From contig CM041531.1 in assembly GCA_023238725.1 (NCBI GenBank), forward strand, positions 24,468,143 through 24,532,142: a DNA stretch of 64,000 bases, given 5' to 3'. The notes below the pieces were generated by a model. The model did not search any database and was not told the origin of the DNA. It saw only the letters and a program-made list of their open reading frames with translations. Made by a program: the position numbers and the translations under genes. Shown here piece after piece: positions 12,991-26,692 of the stretch (position 1 is its first letter; each line of letters starts with the position of its first letter). The DNA is from Scortum barcoo (lineage: Eukaryota > Chordata > Actinopteri > Centrarchiformes > Terapontidae).

Positions 12991-14224
12991 TAAAAAAGTG
13001 GCTGTCCTACTTTAGCGCTCACTTGCTGAACATCTCCCTTGATTAAATACAGTGTTCTGAATTTTAAAAGTGATAAAATGTATAAATGTAGTTTGTGAGA
13101 TACGGCTTTGTCAGTAAACAAGAGGCAATGTTTTCTCTTCTCACGGAGGATACAATGATGTGCTCTAAAACTGTCGTGATAAACAGCGTCGAGGGGCCTG
13201 AGAGTATGGGGCTGCTGCATCCATGTAACTCACATCAGACCCGTCGCATGCTAATAAAGAGTGTTGTTTGTACAGTCGGCCGCTCGCTGTTTAAACAAAG
13301 ATGTTGTTTTTGTGTGAAAGTACCTCAATTTAAAAGCTCGGCTTCCTGCACATTTCTAGTTTCGTCATTTAACAGATTCCGATGTACTGGTAACATTTTT
13401 AGCACAGATATTAAAATTGATAAGATTATTTACTTTGGTAGGGAGCATATAATTGGTTATAATATATTATAATAATTATTTTCTCTGGATTTACAAGATA
13501 GATGAAAATGAGAGAGAGAAGGAGAGTGTCTGTGTGTGTGTGTGTGGTTTGTGCATGCACGTAGGTGACTGTGTGTAAATACACATGCGCAGTCTGCTTA
13601 TGAGAAGGGAAATTTTGGCTTTTGAGCCAACGCCAGATTTATCTCCGCTCCTGAAAACATCTTAATTGGTTGTTTGCTGAGATTTGTAAAACTTTTTCCT
13701 GACAAGTGACCTCTTTGTCTTGGCGCAAATAATGGCGGCGATAACGGGTGAAACAAATAATAATAACAACAATTAATGGAAGTATCAAGATGGTTTTTAA
13801 AGTGCTGCAATCTTTACCACCAACCTTAACCAACCTTTAAAACTGCCTCTACCTACCTTTAAAACTCTCATGTGAATCATTTTCTTAAAACTCACAAGGG
13901 TCATTTTGGAAGTTATTGACAAGTGGTTCATTTTGTTGGTTCATAGAAGTACATATACAGGTTATTTCTATTTAATGTGGTATACTACAGCCACAAAGAA
14001 AACAGTCTTGGGTTTTAGTGTGATTCACAGTATATACTGTGTGATAGTGTTGCATAGCTGAGAAGAAAATGGTTTTACAGGTGCTTGACTACAGAAAGGA
14101 AATGCTGCATGTAAAGCTTATAAGATTGCCTATTCAGTGTTAATGAAACATTTGAATTCATATCTAACATGAGCGTGAATGTAGATCAGATTCACATGGC
14201 CGAAACCTGGTTTCTTCTGCTGCG

Positions 14225-14815
14225 AAGCTGTTAACTGTAACCTGAGGAGGGAGCGGAGGGAAAGAACGAAAGGCGAGGAGAGATGAATTGGTGGTGGAGG
14301 AGGAGGAGGAGGAGGAGGGGGAACAAGAGATAAGGAGGAGAGCGGCAGAGCAAGCAGAGAAGTGGCTTGTCAAACTCAGAGGAGACCTGGAGGAGAAAAA
14401 AAGAAGGGAGGGAGGAGTGGAAAACAGGAAGAGGCTGGAAGGGAAGGATAGACTTCAAGGATGAGGGGCAAGAGCGAACGCTGGGAGAATGAGGCAGATG
14501 CATGTGGGACCGGAGCAAGGAGGATGAAAGGCTTGAGACAAGAGAGGGGAGAAAGAGAGCGAGGGAGCGAGGGGAAGAGAGAGAGAGAGGCAGCATGCAA
14601 CAAGATTGATGGACACACAGAATGGAAGAATGAGAGGGATGTATACAGCAGGGGTCAAAAGAGAAGGAGAGGGCGGGGAGAGGAAGATGAGAGAGGAGAG
14701 TCAAGAGAGGAGGATGAAGGACAGGGCAGGGCACAGGGAAGTAATAGAGAAAGAGATAGATGGCAGTGATGGACAGAATGGGAGGCTAAAGGAGGGATGA
14801 ACAGAGGGCTGTAGC
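14225..14815. repeat. Purine-rich low-complexity tract with (GGA)n core
   Basis: About 590 bases in which the + strand is mainly A and G, including a GGA run at 14296-14318 and many GAGAGAG and AGGATGA words. Both strands give long open frames (Glu/Arg/Lys-rich on +, Ser/Leu/Pro-rich on -); these are composition artefacts. Confidence 0.75.
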
Positions 14816-14819
14816 ATGA

Positions 14820-15925
14820 ATCCAGCATGACTCAATTTACCCTCCTTTTGCATTTGAAGAAAAACACTGGAGCACTTTTTTTTTTTACTTTACATGACTT
14901 TACGCCCCAAACAAACATTTGTGTACTGAGTTAACAAGTAATTGTTGTCAGTACACAAGTAATCAGACCGGCTGATCCACCTACAGCATTAACATACTGA
15001 CTACAGATGATATATATTTCGCATTACACCGCTCCATTTTCCTAAACATGCCGTAACTTTTTAAAATTGATTTGCGAACTTTCATGCAGCCGCCGGTGTC
15101 ATTTAATCTCAGGGCGCAATTAAAATCGACTTGCAGAGACTTGAAAGTTGCTTGATGTGCGTAATCCATCACAATGAATGGCTCCTTTGTTTGTTGTTTG
15201 TTTATTTTTTTTTTCTCTGTCAAAGTTACATTTTGATGTTATGGTAATGCAGTTGCAAGCGGGAACATTTTTTTTTTAGAACTCTCCTGGAAGGCTCATA
15301 CAGCAATGCCTCAGTTGCCGGTTAGTTGTGTAAGTGCAGACGAGCAGTAATGCTATAGAAAGGGTGATTCTCAGCAACTGACTAAAGTTTCAGAGGTCAG
15401 AGTGTCCTTAAATGCATCAACAGGGATAAAAAGCAAAACCTAGAAAAAAAAACTAACAACAACAACAGTCCCTTCTCTGGCTGCATCACTACAAAACCAT
15501 AACATTGACAGAAAAAAAAACAAAGCTATTGTATTGTTCAGTGTGATGGATTGCTATCTCCAACAGGTTTGAAGTCTCTGTAAGTTGATTTTCATCCAGC
15601 ACTGAGATGAAATAAGAGCAAGGGAGAGAGAAAAAAGAAGAAGAAGAAGAAAAAAAAACTTTACACATCTATTTTCAGTTTTGGGATTTTGGACAGAACT
15701 TGTCCTCTGAAAAATGCTTTTGTGAAATACTGGATCATTTTTACCTCTTTGGGAGTTCACTAGTTATTAAAACAAAACCATGTGAGACGTTCAGAGCGGA
15801 CATGACTATTTGGTGGAGCTGCAAACAATTCGTAGACATTTGAAATGTCACATGCCTGACCATCCAAAAAGGTTCAATTTATATTTCAGATTTTAAAACC
15901 AAACATACATTTTTTAAATTCAGAA
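14820..15925. other. AT-rich non-coding stretch
   Basis: T runs near 14876 and 15206, an AAG run at 15637-15650, no coding similarity. Confidence 0.45.
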
Positions 15926-15928
15926 ATT

Positions 15929-16100
15929 CTTCATCTGAAAAGTAACTAGTAACCGCAGTCAAATATATATAGTAGAGTGCAATCATTTTCTCTAAAGTTT
16001 AATGGACTGAAGTATAAAGTTCCATAAAATTAAAGTACAAGACCCTCAGACCTGTACTTGAGTATATCTACTTTACTTTGAGTAGTTACTTTCTGCCACT
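15929..16100 (-). mobile_element. Degenerate hAT-type MITE relic, antisense to the 10.9-kb copy
   Basis: AAAAGTAACTAGTAAC, then AGTAGAGTGC, GAAGTATAAAGTTCCATAAA, AAAGTACAAG, CTGTACTTGAGTATAT and TTACTTTCTGCCACTC follow in order the complement of the hAT-derived repeat found at 10937-11236. Terminal repeats are eroded and no duplication could be defined, so the left limit is approximate. Confidence 0.6.
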
Positions 16101-16277
16101 CTATATAAACAGTGTCATAGACCCCACCTTTTTAAACTGCGCTACATCCCCGTTGCCCTGCTAACTATTAAGATAGTCCAGATAGAGGATGGCTCGGGTG
16201 TGCGAATGCGTGTCTGATCTCGCCGACTGAGAGTGTGTGCATGCGTGCGAGGAAAAGGATGGATGGGTGGAGGGATT

Positions 16278-17380
16278 GGTGCAGATAATGGGCGACTCTA
16301 TCTGGAGGTGAGAGACGTAGAGGTGGAGTGGGGAGCGAAAGAGGATAGATGGATGGACTGCAGCAGCGGGATGAGTGTAGATAATGGCTAGACATAATAT
16401 CCGGCAGAGAGAGAAGGGAAGAGGGCAAGAGAGGGAGGAAGATGGCGTGAGAGGGGGGGGGGCGGGGGGGTAAGTGCGACGACAGGTAAAGTGAGGCAAA
16501 GCAAGCACGGCGGGGAGGGGGGAGGGGATGGATGGATGGATAGACAGGATGGAAGGACATGGAAAGAGGGATGACTGCAGATAATGGGCTCAGATCTCAT
16601 GTCTGGAAGGAGGAGAGACACAGACCGGGAGGTTTGGGTGGTTATTCGTGCAGGAGTGGAGCAATGAGTATAGATAATGGGCACCATCTAATGTCTGGAG
16701 GGAGGACAGGTTACAGAGATAAGAAAGAAGGATGGAGAGATGAATGGACAGGCGTAGGGGGACGGCGCTATCTTCAAACCTGTGTGCCACGCTGCTTGAG
16801 CACACGCCGATGGATATTTGTCACGCGATGTGTGGATAGTTTGTGTGCTCTGCATGTTATCGAATGTAAACACTGCAGGCCGCGTGACGCCGTGGCGTGA
16901 CGTCTGTCCATCAGTGTCATCGAGGCAGATTCCTGCACATGTCCTGCCCGTGACAAATAAACTGATCCCTGCGAGTGTACTGTATGTAGCGCAGGTAATG
17001 GGCTTGATCTAATGTCTGCAAGAGAGGAGAGGAGAGGAGAGGAGAGGAGACAGGATGAGATGGATGTGTTGATAGAGAGGACTAGAGGGATGAGTTTAAA
17101 ATATGGTTAGATGTGATGTCTGGAGACGGAAAGGAGGAGAGTGCCGGAGAGGGACAGGAGCGGCAAGAGGAGTGGGGGAGCCGAGCATAAATGATGAGAT
17201 GGGTCTAATGTGCGGAGGAGTGGCGAGAGGACGCGAGGGGAGGAAAAAGGGGGAGAATGGATGGATGGTGGGACGGGGTACAAGGATGAATGTGGCGGAG
17301 AGGGAGAAGGAGAGATGGATAGGTGGACAGCGGAGGGATGAGTGTAGATAATGGCTAAACCTAATGTCTGGAGGGCAGAC
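16278..17380 (+). repeat. Diverged minisatellite, unit about 95 bp, in purine-rich DNA
   Basis: A core of the form ATGAGTGTAGATAATGGGC followed by ATCTAATGTCTGGAGGGAGG recurs at about 16281, 16375, 16577, 16670, 16991, 17096, 17189 and 17344. Spacings of 94, 202, 93, 321, 105, 93 and 155 suggest an ancestral period of about 95 bp with lost or expanded units. The filler is GA-rich with GATG runs (16527-16541, 17260-17270) and a GGAGA run at 17026-17050. No coding interpretation fits; open frames on the minus strand are Ser/Pro-rich artefacts. Confidence 0.75.
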
Positions 17381-17384
17381 ATCC

Positions 17385-20300
17385 ATCTGACTGACCGAAT
17401 TATAGTCCGGCTCACTTTCCACAGACTAATTACTGGAACACAGGATTCGCTCTCTGTCTTCCTCCCTCTGTGGTTTTGTCTTTCCCTCTATTTCAGGACT
17501 CAGGGTGATTTTGGGGGCTTATGAGAGGGGTGGATGCCCATGCTGATAGCACACATCTCGGCTCAGCTCGTAGATCAGCACACCTGCCCTCTTTTCCCCC
17601 TTGTTAGCACAGATCCTCACGCGCCCTCCCTCCTCTGACAGATGGTTTTCTGAGGAAAACACTCTTTGTTACCTGCCCACCACCGCGCTCATTTGCCTTA
17701 TTTTCCTCTTCCCTGCTCCCTTGTCAACGATCTGTTTTCAAGCCTAATCTAAAGAGGAGAAACAGCAATCTACCTGTCTACCACTCCGCATGTTAGTGGC
17801 ATTGTCAGGGCTTACGCCTCTTGTTTAGGTCTATATTTCAGCGCGTGAATAGCATAGCATTTATTATATGACTTTGTCGCGTGCACTTTAAGTAAACTTT
17901 GATCAAATTTGGGACGTCGGGAAAAATGTGTGTCGAAAAACAAAAAAATCCTGCGCACCGTTTCTCCTGTTAGCTCTTTTGTTTAATAAAAGTAAGTACT
18001 AAAATAAAGGAAATGCGAGCATAAAGTGCTTTTATAGGGTGTACTGCCACCAGAGCACCTTCACTGAGCCTCGGCATAAATTCTACAAGTGTCTGGATTT
18101 TATGGGGGGCCACAGATCCAGCAGAACTCTTTTACAAGAACTTCCATTATTCAGTGTTTTGATGGTGGAAAAAGAAAAAAGAAAAAATCATATTATTGGC
18201 AGCGCCGAATCACCCGTTGTGTTTAGTTAGACTGAGATTTAGTCTCTGGGACTGCTTCGAGATTCAGTTTACATCGCTTTAAGGCTTATCAAACCAATTT
18301 CCTTTCGTTCCCCGTGTACTCCGCTATTATTCTCCTGGAAGATTGAACATATTCACTTACTCTGACAACATTCAACGTGCCCTTCATAGACGTCCCACTG
18401 TAGCTCAACTGTGCCGGCCCACGCGAGAGACTTGCCGCGGTGAACACTTTGTCTGTTTGTTGAGCGCCGTGTGAATGAGGACCACGTGACTTTCTCTGCA
18501 CATTATGTGAATGCCATCTGCACTCCTTTGCATCACATTTTAGGTAAAATAAGATGATTATTGGCTTCAACGCGAACGTTTCCTCCTGTGAGATCCTACA
18601 TGGAGCTGCCTGCTGATGCTTTAGATTGCCTTTGTTATGTGGGCCACATCTGCATGACTGCTTTATTTCAATTCAATTCAATTCACAGCAATGTTGTTGA
18701 GCAGGGCATGCATCTGTAATCACACTGCTGGCAGAATTGTAAATGATGTATGACACCGCGGTTTCGAACCAGTTTTTCAAGTTTTTCAACAGACGTACAA
18801 TGATCTGAATTGTTGTCTGTCCCGCATCAAACTAGTTCACATAGGAATCTTCAGAATCAGCGCCTCTGTTATCGCGTTTTAAGGTCATGCTTAAAACTCT
18901 GCATTGAACTGGAACAGAAGGTCACAGTCACTAATAATGATCTGAGACAAAACCGCTCTATTAACTCACAGATCAATTCCAGCTAATCATTTTACCAATC
19001 AATCATTCTCCTTTGGGATTTTCAGCAGTCCCTGTCGGTGCACCTGTGTTGTGTCTTCTGCTGGTTTAAAATTATCTGTTGAATAACAAGACAAATTATT
19101 ACATTTGAAGGACTCTGGGATGCTGTGTCCTACGGCCAGGATAAACCTACATGGGTGTGTGTGTGTGTGTGTGTGTTTGTGTGTGTGTGCGTGTGGTTTA
19201 GAGGATGCTTTAAAGTGGTTGTTATAATGTTAAAAGAAAATGGCAAAGGGCAAAACTGTGGGCGTGTGTGTCAGTGTGGATCAACGTATACACATGTGCG
19301 TTTGCTTGTGTTTTGTGTGCATACACTACATGTTCCCGATGTCTTGTTATGGACAGAATACATGTAGTAAAATGCTTAAATAACCTGTGTTCGCATCAGG
19401 TATTAATGCTTATGGGATCAATATGATTCAGGTGCCGGACCGAGCTGACATCAGGATTAAGTGTTTCAGCAAACACTTTCCACCATTACGTAAATATAAC
19501 ACAGTGCAAACATATTTGTGTGTGTCTGAGGGGGCGTGTGTGTGTTTTTGTGTACATAGATCAGAGATTGACCTCCTAAGGTTCAGGTCGCTGTTTTGTT
19601 TTCAGTTCAGCGTCATGTTGCTACAATTAAGGTCTACTACTCCCTTGCTGTGTGTGCCTGTGTGCGTGTGTGTGTGTGCTTGTGTGTGAGAAACAGAGAG
19701 AGAAAGAGAGATAATTAAATTTAGCTCTATGTTTCTACCTGTGGCTGTGTGTATGTGTGGTAATTAAATCTCTCTCTCAGTATATCTGAAGGAATGGAGA
19801 TATGAGGCTTAGTGACAGAATGATTTACTGTGACATAATGACACTCAAATTAATGTGTGTGTGTGTGTGTGTGAAGAGAGAACTGGATCCTAACTTACTG
19901 TAACTTTACACTCATCAGTGTGTACTACATACTGTACGCTTCATGATGATTTATCTCATTCGGGGCGCACTATTTTAGAACTTTGATTTCAAGAAATCAT
20001 CTGTGGTTATTTCTCATTTAAAATAAATAAATAAACAACTAAACAAAACACCACCGGAGCCCACACAGTGTGCAGTTTTCTGTTTGCTTCTTATTTGTGT
20101 TTATTACTTTGAGAGACTCTAGTGTATCAGCATGATATTTTACACATTGGATAAGACTGTACCTTATTGTGCGTGTACAGTCTGTACGAGGTGGTCTAAT
20201 GCTGCAGCCCTCCTGTGTCTAAGGCGCTCCATGTGGCTCATTTCTGTCAGGCAGCTGCTGGATAAGTGCTTAGATTTTTGTTCTCACCTCTAAAGTCTTC

Positions 20301-22070
20301 TGTCTGTAAATGGTCTGCCATGACGTGCAGAGGGGGCCCGTCAGAGGGGGTGTGGGCCGGTCTGCTCGCTTTAAGGCAGGTTTCATGGACGAGCCCCCCT
20401 CATTCAGAGATGAAGTGGAGAATAGTCCAAAGCTCTCCCATGAATCTTTGTGATATAAATCTGTGGCCTTTATGGTATTGACTTTTGAAGGCCGATCTTC
20501 CAGATTATCTGAGTATTCAATATTTGACCACATTTTTGTCAAAAAACAAAAGGATATAAAATTTTATTTGAATTTTTTTGTGGACTGAGGGAGAAAGCTG
20601 TGAAACAGTGTGTTGATAATGAGGCAGGGAAACACCTCTGGGACATACTGCTGGCTGTAAATGAAAAACATTTGCAGCTGAAAGCATTAAGAATTAAGAA
20701 ATATCAGGGTAAAAATTAATCCTTTTTTTTTTACCTGCAAGTAATTTTTTTTAATCTATCGAGTAGCTTTTCCACAATTATGACTTAAAAACTGAGGCAG
20801 AAACATTAAATTCTTCTCGTTGACAGTCTTCCAAAAATGATCTGCTTCCATAAGAATAAGACAAAAGTTGGTTGTTTGTCTTATAAAACCAGACAAAGCA
20901 AAGCTTGCCCATAAAAGCTACATGTACATGCTGTGCTGGCTGCTGGTTTAGATTTAATTCAAGCACTCAGTGGAAGCAGACTCTGTGCAGCGCTCACCAC
21001 AAGTAGACCTTGTTTACTGCGAACGGCATGAACACTGTCATCTTGGAGCAGAAAACACAACAACTTTTGGATGACTGGAGACATGAAATCTGGGAAAATC
21101 TGTTTAAGCCGTTCTGTTCCTTTTAAAAAAATGATTTTTTTTTTTTTTTTTTAGAAAATCTGTAAAAAATGGAAACTTGAATACTGTAACCAGCAGATTG
21201 TTCACATAGTAACACATTTACACTCAACAGTAAATCTGAACAAAACATTTACTGTTAAGCTGCTTTCTTAATAACTTATCAAAGACATTACCAATCATTC
21301 ATATAGTCAGTAGAGTTATTTTGCTTTTTCAGTATTCCTGTAGCACCACACACAAATTTCCTTACTTTTTCCAATAAAGTTGTCATCTAATAGCTTTTGA
21401 AGACACCTGAAATGTTGATATGATTTTAAATAGTGCCTGTAAACTTGCACATTTGCAGTCTTTTAAAAATTCTTTTTGAATGAATACACAATGCGGTTTC
21501 TCAGTGTGGCTGGTAGGCCTAGGCAACACATTCATTCATCTTTTATCATTATGATCCACAGATACAGGTCACACACAGCTGAAGATCAGCTTGTAAAGAC
21601 TTAATTCTTTTCAAAGATAAAGGTGCAACCAAAGCTGCTTTCTGGTAGTTTGTTTGTTTGTGTGTGTGTGTATCTACGTGTCCGTATGAAAGAGAGAGAG
21701 AGGAGAAAAAATATGGAGCAAAACAAGGAAAACTTTATCTCTGCATTGTCAAATTTTAGCCTGTATTGGCTGGACTAGCAGAGCTTGGCAGCCATAGCAT
21801 GGCAGTAAAGGCCAACTCTTTCAGGTTAGCTATCCCTTTTATTATTGTAGCCCTTTGAGCAATGGGCACACACACACACACACAGACACAGCCCTGACAA
21901 GTGGGCACACACACACACACACACAAATCCTGCAACCTTGTACCTACCTTGTACCTACCTAACTAAAGGTACACTCCCACCCACCCCCACACACATACAG
22001 GTGAGTTATCATTGCTTTGCCCTCAAGAGCACTATCAGTCAAAATGTAATTCAGTCACAACTTGATATAC
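17385..22070. other. Non-coding stretch with short simple repeats
   Basis: Mostly unique. Contains three TTCAA/ATTCA units at 18667-18686, TG runs at 19155-19195, 19667-19690 and 19854-19872, T runs near 20725 and 21137, and two CA runs at 21868-21884 and 21907-21924. A patch at 20990-21110 shares several short words with 33900-34030 and may be an old dispersed repeat. Confidence 0.45.
19155..19195. repeat. (TG)n microsatellite, interrupted
   Basis: About 40 bases of TG with single interruptions. Confidence 0.9.
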
Positions 22071-22071
22071 T

Positions 22072-22074
<3 letters not shown>

Positions 22075-22111
<37 letters not shown>

Positions 22112-22131
22112 GTGTATGTACTGTATGTATC

Positions 22132-22170
<39 letters not shown>

Positions 22171-22190
22171 ATGCGTGTGTGGGTGGGTGT
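22075..22190. repeat. Pair of (TG)n microsatellites
   Basis: Two GT runs, 22075-22108 and 22135-22168, separated by ACTGTGTATGTACTGTATG-type sequence. They produce the Cys/Val open frame in this region. Confidence 0.9.
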
Positions 22191-22194
22191 GTGA

Positions 22195-25100
22195 TATAAT
22201 GGCAGGCCAAAGGGGGCAGGGAGAAATAGAGGCAGTCGAAACTCAAAGGTATTCTTTAGCTTTTATTATCACGATATTGCCAAGGGCAGGGGGAGAGAGA
22301 GGGAGAGAGAGGGTGAAGGAGAGGCAAAGATAGATGGAAAGAAGAGACAGATAACCAGTGAACAACGGAGAAAGAAGAGGGATAAAGAGACAGTAATCTC
22401 TTTTTTCCTTTGGGCTTGAGAAGTACTGCTCTTTGGCCAACACTTTTGCGTGCGTGTGCATATACGGCTTAATACGCTCGTGTTTTTGGGTGTATTGGAA
22501 GTATATTCTTCAACTGAACCTGCTTTCTGTGCATCGATTATGTTTATTATTTTGAACCAGCTGTGGGAAAATGACACCAAATGTCTGCTGGGTTGCTTTA
22601 TGGCACAAAAGGAGTATAACTGCTTTACAGCCGAAGCTGAGAGGGGGCGCCATTGTTCCAGCAGACATGGAGCTGGAGATTTCAATATATCTTGCTGTGA
22701 CAGATGGTGGAGCAATGGAAATGCTGATGGTTCCCTGCACCAAAGCCCTGCTCTGACGCCCGAACACAGACTGAGTGATGGAGGACTACAGTCGATAGTG
22801 AATGCAGCACGATGATGACTGCATCATCCACCAAAATGTCAAGGCCTGCCACAAATTTTCTGATGCAGACAGGGTCTCCATGCGCCTCTCCTTCACTGTC
22901 AGTGCATGTTGTTTACCAAATTCTAATAAGCCTGATGGAACTGGAATAAAACGTTGTTATGGCTAATTTGAGCGGGCACTTTTTGGCAAAGTATGCCAAC
23001 TATCTTCTTCCTCGGCTCAAGGTCATTTTGTGACAGAATTTTGAAACAGGATGGCATCTTGATAACTAGATGCTGTAGAGAGTGTCTGAAATAAACATGA
23101 CTTGCTGTGTCAACTGTGTAGGCACCATATGCCAGCAATGCACATGCAAACAGCGTTTCTAAGATACTTGTGTGTTGTGTTGTACGTCGGGTGAAGGGGC
23201 CTGTCACCATGGAGGTCTGAAGATTTACTGAGCCAGTTTGGCTCAGACGGCAAATGAAATACTGAAGATTGGTTTTGGCCATGGGAATCAGAAAAAGAAG
23301 AGCATATTGTGTATGTTAGGGCTGGACTTGAATATTAGAGTATTCATATATTTCTCCGTAGGATATCAGATTTTCCAACAGCAGCTGCCCCCTGCAATGA
23401 TCGTTTCAGGTCACTACAATGCAGAAGACAAGAACTGTGTTTCAACTTTTTTCTCTGGTGTGGAGAAAATGAAAGTCAATTTTGTTAATAGTGATATGGT
23501 TAAAAAAAAAAAAAGATTTGACAATCAGTCAGAACTGACCAATCACAACTGACAATGGAAATTCTTAGTCAGGAGCACCTCAAGTCTTTATATGGTTTGG
23601 CAAAAATGTAACTATTCTAAATTTTGTAATAAGATGTACAACTCTGACACTGTAATTATCACAAATACTGATATTGCCTGTACCTTCACTGCACCGGATT
23701 TGTAACTTGTCTTTCAAAAACACTACATGTCACTACAGCATATAGCTGACTCAGACGCTCAGAAAGTGATGCGGGGTTCCTCTGAGGACACTTCACCTCC
23801 TGCAATCAGCTGATGCACCAGAAGGACTTTTCTCTCCACAACATACCCTCATAGCCTGAATTGCTTTGTCCTCATTCTTGTGGCCGTAGTGGCAGCGCCG
23901 CCCTAGAAAATCGGCTTCATTCATAAGCGTTGATTAAGAAACTTTCCTGAGTTGGCAGAGCTCCTTTTGGGGGATTTTTTTCGCCGTCAGTCGTAAACCT
24001 CCTCGCGTCATGCCACAGCTCTGGTCCACTTTGGGTCTGGATTCCTTCTTCTCAACTTGGTTAGGGGTTAATTTAACACAGACCTCGGGCAAACCACAAC
24101 ACTTGCGACGGGTCAGTGCAGTGCCATGTGCAGTGTGGGGCATGGGTGGATCAAAAGGTAGGTCACATTGTCTCTGTGACTGCCGCCGCTCTCGACATCT
24201 GCTCCATAACAGGGCTGAAGGAGACCATCTGTCTGCAGCTGAAAATGCAGAAGAATTAACAGAGCTTTCAAGTTCTGCTTAACTTCTGAGAGGTTCAGTC
24301 GCACACATGAAAGAATTGATCACTTGTAGCAGCGACACAGTTATATTGATTGGAAACGGATCATCTCTTTGGAGTAGCTCTTAAATTTATTTCATTAATT
24401 AAGTTCATTTATTTTCCACAACCATTTTTTTTTTCACATTATGGTCTTTTGATGGAAGAGGGGAGAGAACTGATCATACAGAGGTATTTTAAATTATGTT
24501 CCCGCACTGATTCGCTGTTATTCTGCCTTCTCGGGATGCAAGGAGTGTAAGCTAGCGATAATAATGGATGGCAGCCAAACACGTCCGTCACATAATGAAT
24601 ATATCACGAGGGTTAGGAAAATTGATGATAGCTTCTCAGCCTGTTGACAGGCGCGAGAGCCTACAGATTGTAACAGACCAGCAAGAAAAAAAAGTATGCT
24701 GCTGGTGTGATTTTCCCAATTAGCCTCGTCTGACGTGGTGGATCCGTGCTTAATAACTAAGTTATCTACACTGCTCATTAAGACTTCCCCGAGCATTGTG
24801 TGCTGTCAACATCAAACACAGTCTGTCTCGTAATTTTTTTTTTTTACTTCCCTCTCTCCAAATCTTCTGAATACGGAAGAGGGTGTGTCTCCTGTCTCTG
24901 TGTTTAACAGACTAGTAATTAACTAGTGGTCTCTTATCTCCTCTTGTTGACAGAGTTGTCAAAAAAGCAATGAGTCACATAGACAGTGAGGGAAAGTTGG
25001 TGGGAGATGCAGGCAGATACGGTTACATACAGGGACACGGGAAGAAACTCTGTGTGTTTTTATTAATACTTTAAAGGGGCCTTTGCGAGTCTCTTGTCAC

Positions 25101-25380
25101 TTTGTGTTGACAGAGACATGAAAATGTGTCTGAACACATGAGTCATTCAGTGAAGTAATGGAGGAAGAGAGAGAGATAGAGGGACAGAGATTAGTGGTTG
25201 CTAAGAGATTGAATTTATATATTATTTATTGTCGCGTGTGTCATGGATTAGAGGGACAGAGTTATGTGTTGTCCGGGCTTGAATTTATATATTATTTAGC
25301 GCCGCTCCTGCCTCAGTATTACTTCAATTTTCATTGTCAGTCCTTCGCTTTTTTAGCAGTGCGACAGTGATTTTAAAAGT
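22195..25380. other. Non-coding stretch, no family recognised
   Basis: A GA-rich patch at 22289-22390 is followed by moderately GC-balanced sequence. Overlapping open frames of 60-148 codons on both strands at 22270-22815 show no domain or splice support. A run of A lies at 23501-23514. Confidence 0.4.
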
Positions 25381-25384
25381 GTCA

Positions 25385-25630
25385 TTTTCACAAAACAAGA
25401 AAGAGATAAGGTAAAGAAGAGGGAGGACACACAGAGAGAGAGATGGAAAAAGGCAAAGAGTGGACAAGGAGAGACAGAGGGCAGAAATGAGTGACTGACA
25501 AATGAGTGACGGCAGGAAGAATGGTGCAGAGAGCCGAGAGATGAGAGAGAGAGTGGGATTAGAGATGAGAGAGAGAGAGAGAGAGAGAGACTGTGGAAAG
25601 GAAGAGAGAAAAAAGAGAGAGGGAGAAATT
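25385..25630. repeat. Purine-rich tract with (GA)n microsatellite
   Basis: GA-rich on + with a clean GA run at 25567-25590. Confidence 0.8.
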
Positions 25631-25634
25631 TGAA

Positions 25635-26690
25635 TGGGATATCAGATGAGTGGGCTATTAGTCACTGCCTTCTTGCTTCCTGCTGTGACTGTGTTTCCAT
25701 GGGGATAATTAGCATATCAGACATTAACCCCGCCTCCACAGCCCACGGTGGCTTGTTAACCAATTAACTTCTGAGTCTGGAGAGAACAGAAAGTAGTGGA
25801 AAAAGTCCATCATCAACAGGAGCAAAATGGGGTCTAACGCCTCCTGTCGCTTTGCCACATGCAGAGTTAAGTTTCTAAAGGCAAAAGTTTCTTTTTAAAA
25901 CATAGACAAATTGCTAGCATGAACCAAGCGTTCATGATGAAATATTTATTCATGATGAAATACAACTAAGTGTTATGTCAAGGTCTAAACTTACCAAGTA
26001 TGTAATTTTCTAAACTGAATATGAACAATTTTAGCACAGATGGTAGATGATCACTGAGCACTGATGGGATTATATCAGCACCAGTGTAAAGATAAGGAAA
26101 CATTCCCACCACTAGGTGCACTTAGTAGCTGGAGCTTCTGGTCATGTCACACCATCTTCAGAGCAGATGAGTTTTGGTCAGATATTTTGGATTTTAAATG
26201 TTTCCATTTTCTATATTTATTGATGAATTCATCACTTTATGGACTTCTTATCCAGTTTGGCTTAAAAGTTTAATATTTTTCTTGATCTTGGAAACAGCAG
26301 TCAATAAAACAATCTGTTCAGCGGCCTTCAAACATAATCTTGATCAGAACATGGAGATTTTTATAGACAGGGCTTAAAAATAACAAATCTTTTTCCAGCA
26401 CAGAAAAACACAAGGTGCAGAGTCTATAACACTCAAAAGACTTAAAACCCTGATATTTTGTGAGCAAAAACGTTGCCCTCACTTAATTTAACTACAAAAT
26501 TGCATCTTTTCAGTCTTTTTACTCTACTATGAAATTAGGAAAATCACTTTCACCCTTTTTATTTTAATCCCTTGATATTTGAACACTATCACTATTCAGC
26601 TGTCTCAAGATATTGGATGCTCTGTGACCTGAATAACTTCACTCCCGTGGCCTTGTGCTTTAATATAGGATTACACACTTTAGAGACACA
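25635..26690. other. AT-rich non-coding stretch
   Basis: A short direct repeat TTCATGATGAAAT occurs at 25931 and 25951. Nothing else recognised. Confidence 0.45.
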
Positions 26691-26692
26691 AA

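Larger units (their letters stand above)
11240..14225. other. Non-coding stretch with simple repeats
   Basis: Contains a 27-base T run at 11518-11544, a GT run at 11746-11770, CA-rich patches near 11866-11910, an AAAT run at 12966-12990 and a GT run at 13532-13546. The remainder is AT-rich and unremarkable. Confidence 0.5.

Noticed and set aside
14231..14734. 167-codon minus-strand open frame rich in Ser, Leu and Pro
   Set aside because: It is the pyrimidine strand of a GA-rich tract; several frames stay open there on both strands, which is a composition effect.
22450..22815. Open frames of 60-148 codons on both strands with non-repetitive sequence
   Set aside because: No recognised domain, no splice signals in agreement, and overlapping frames on both strands are equally open.
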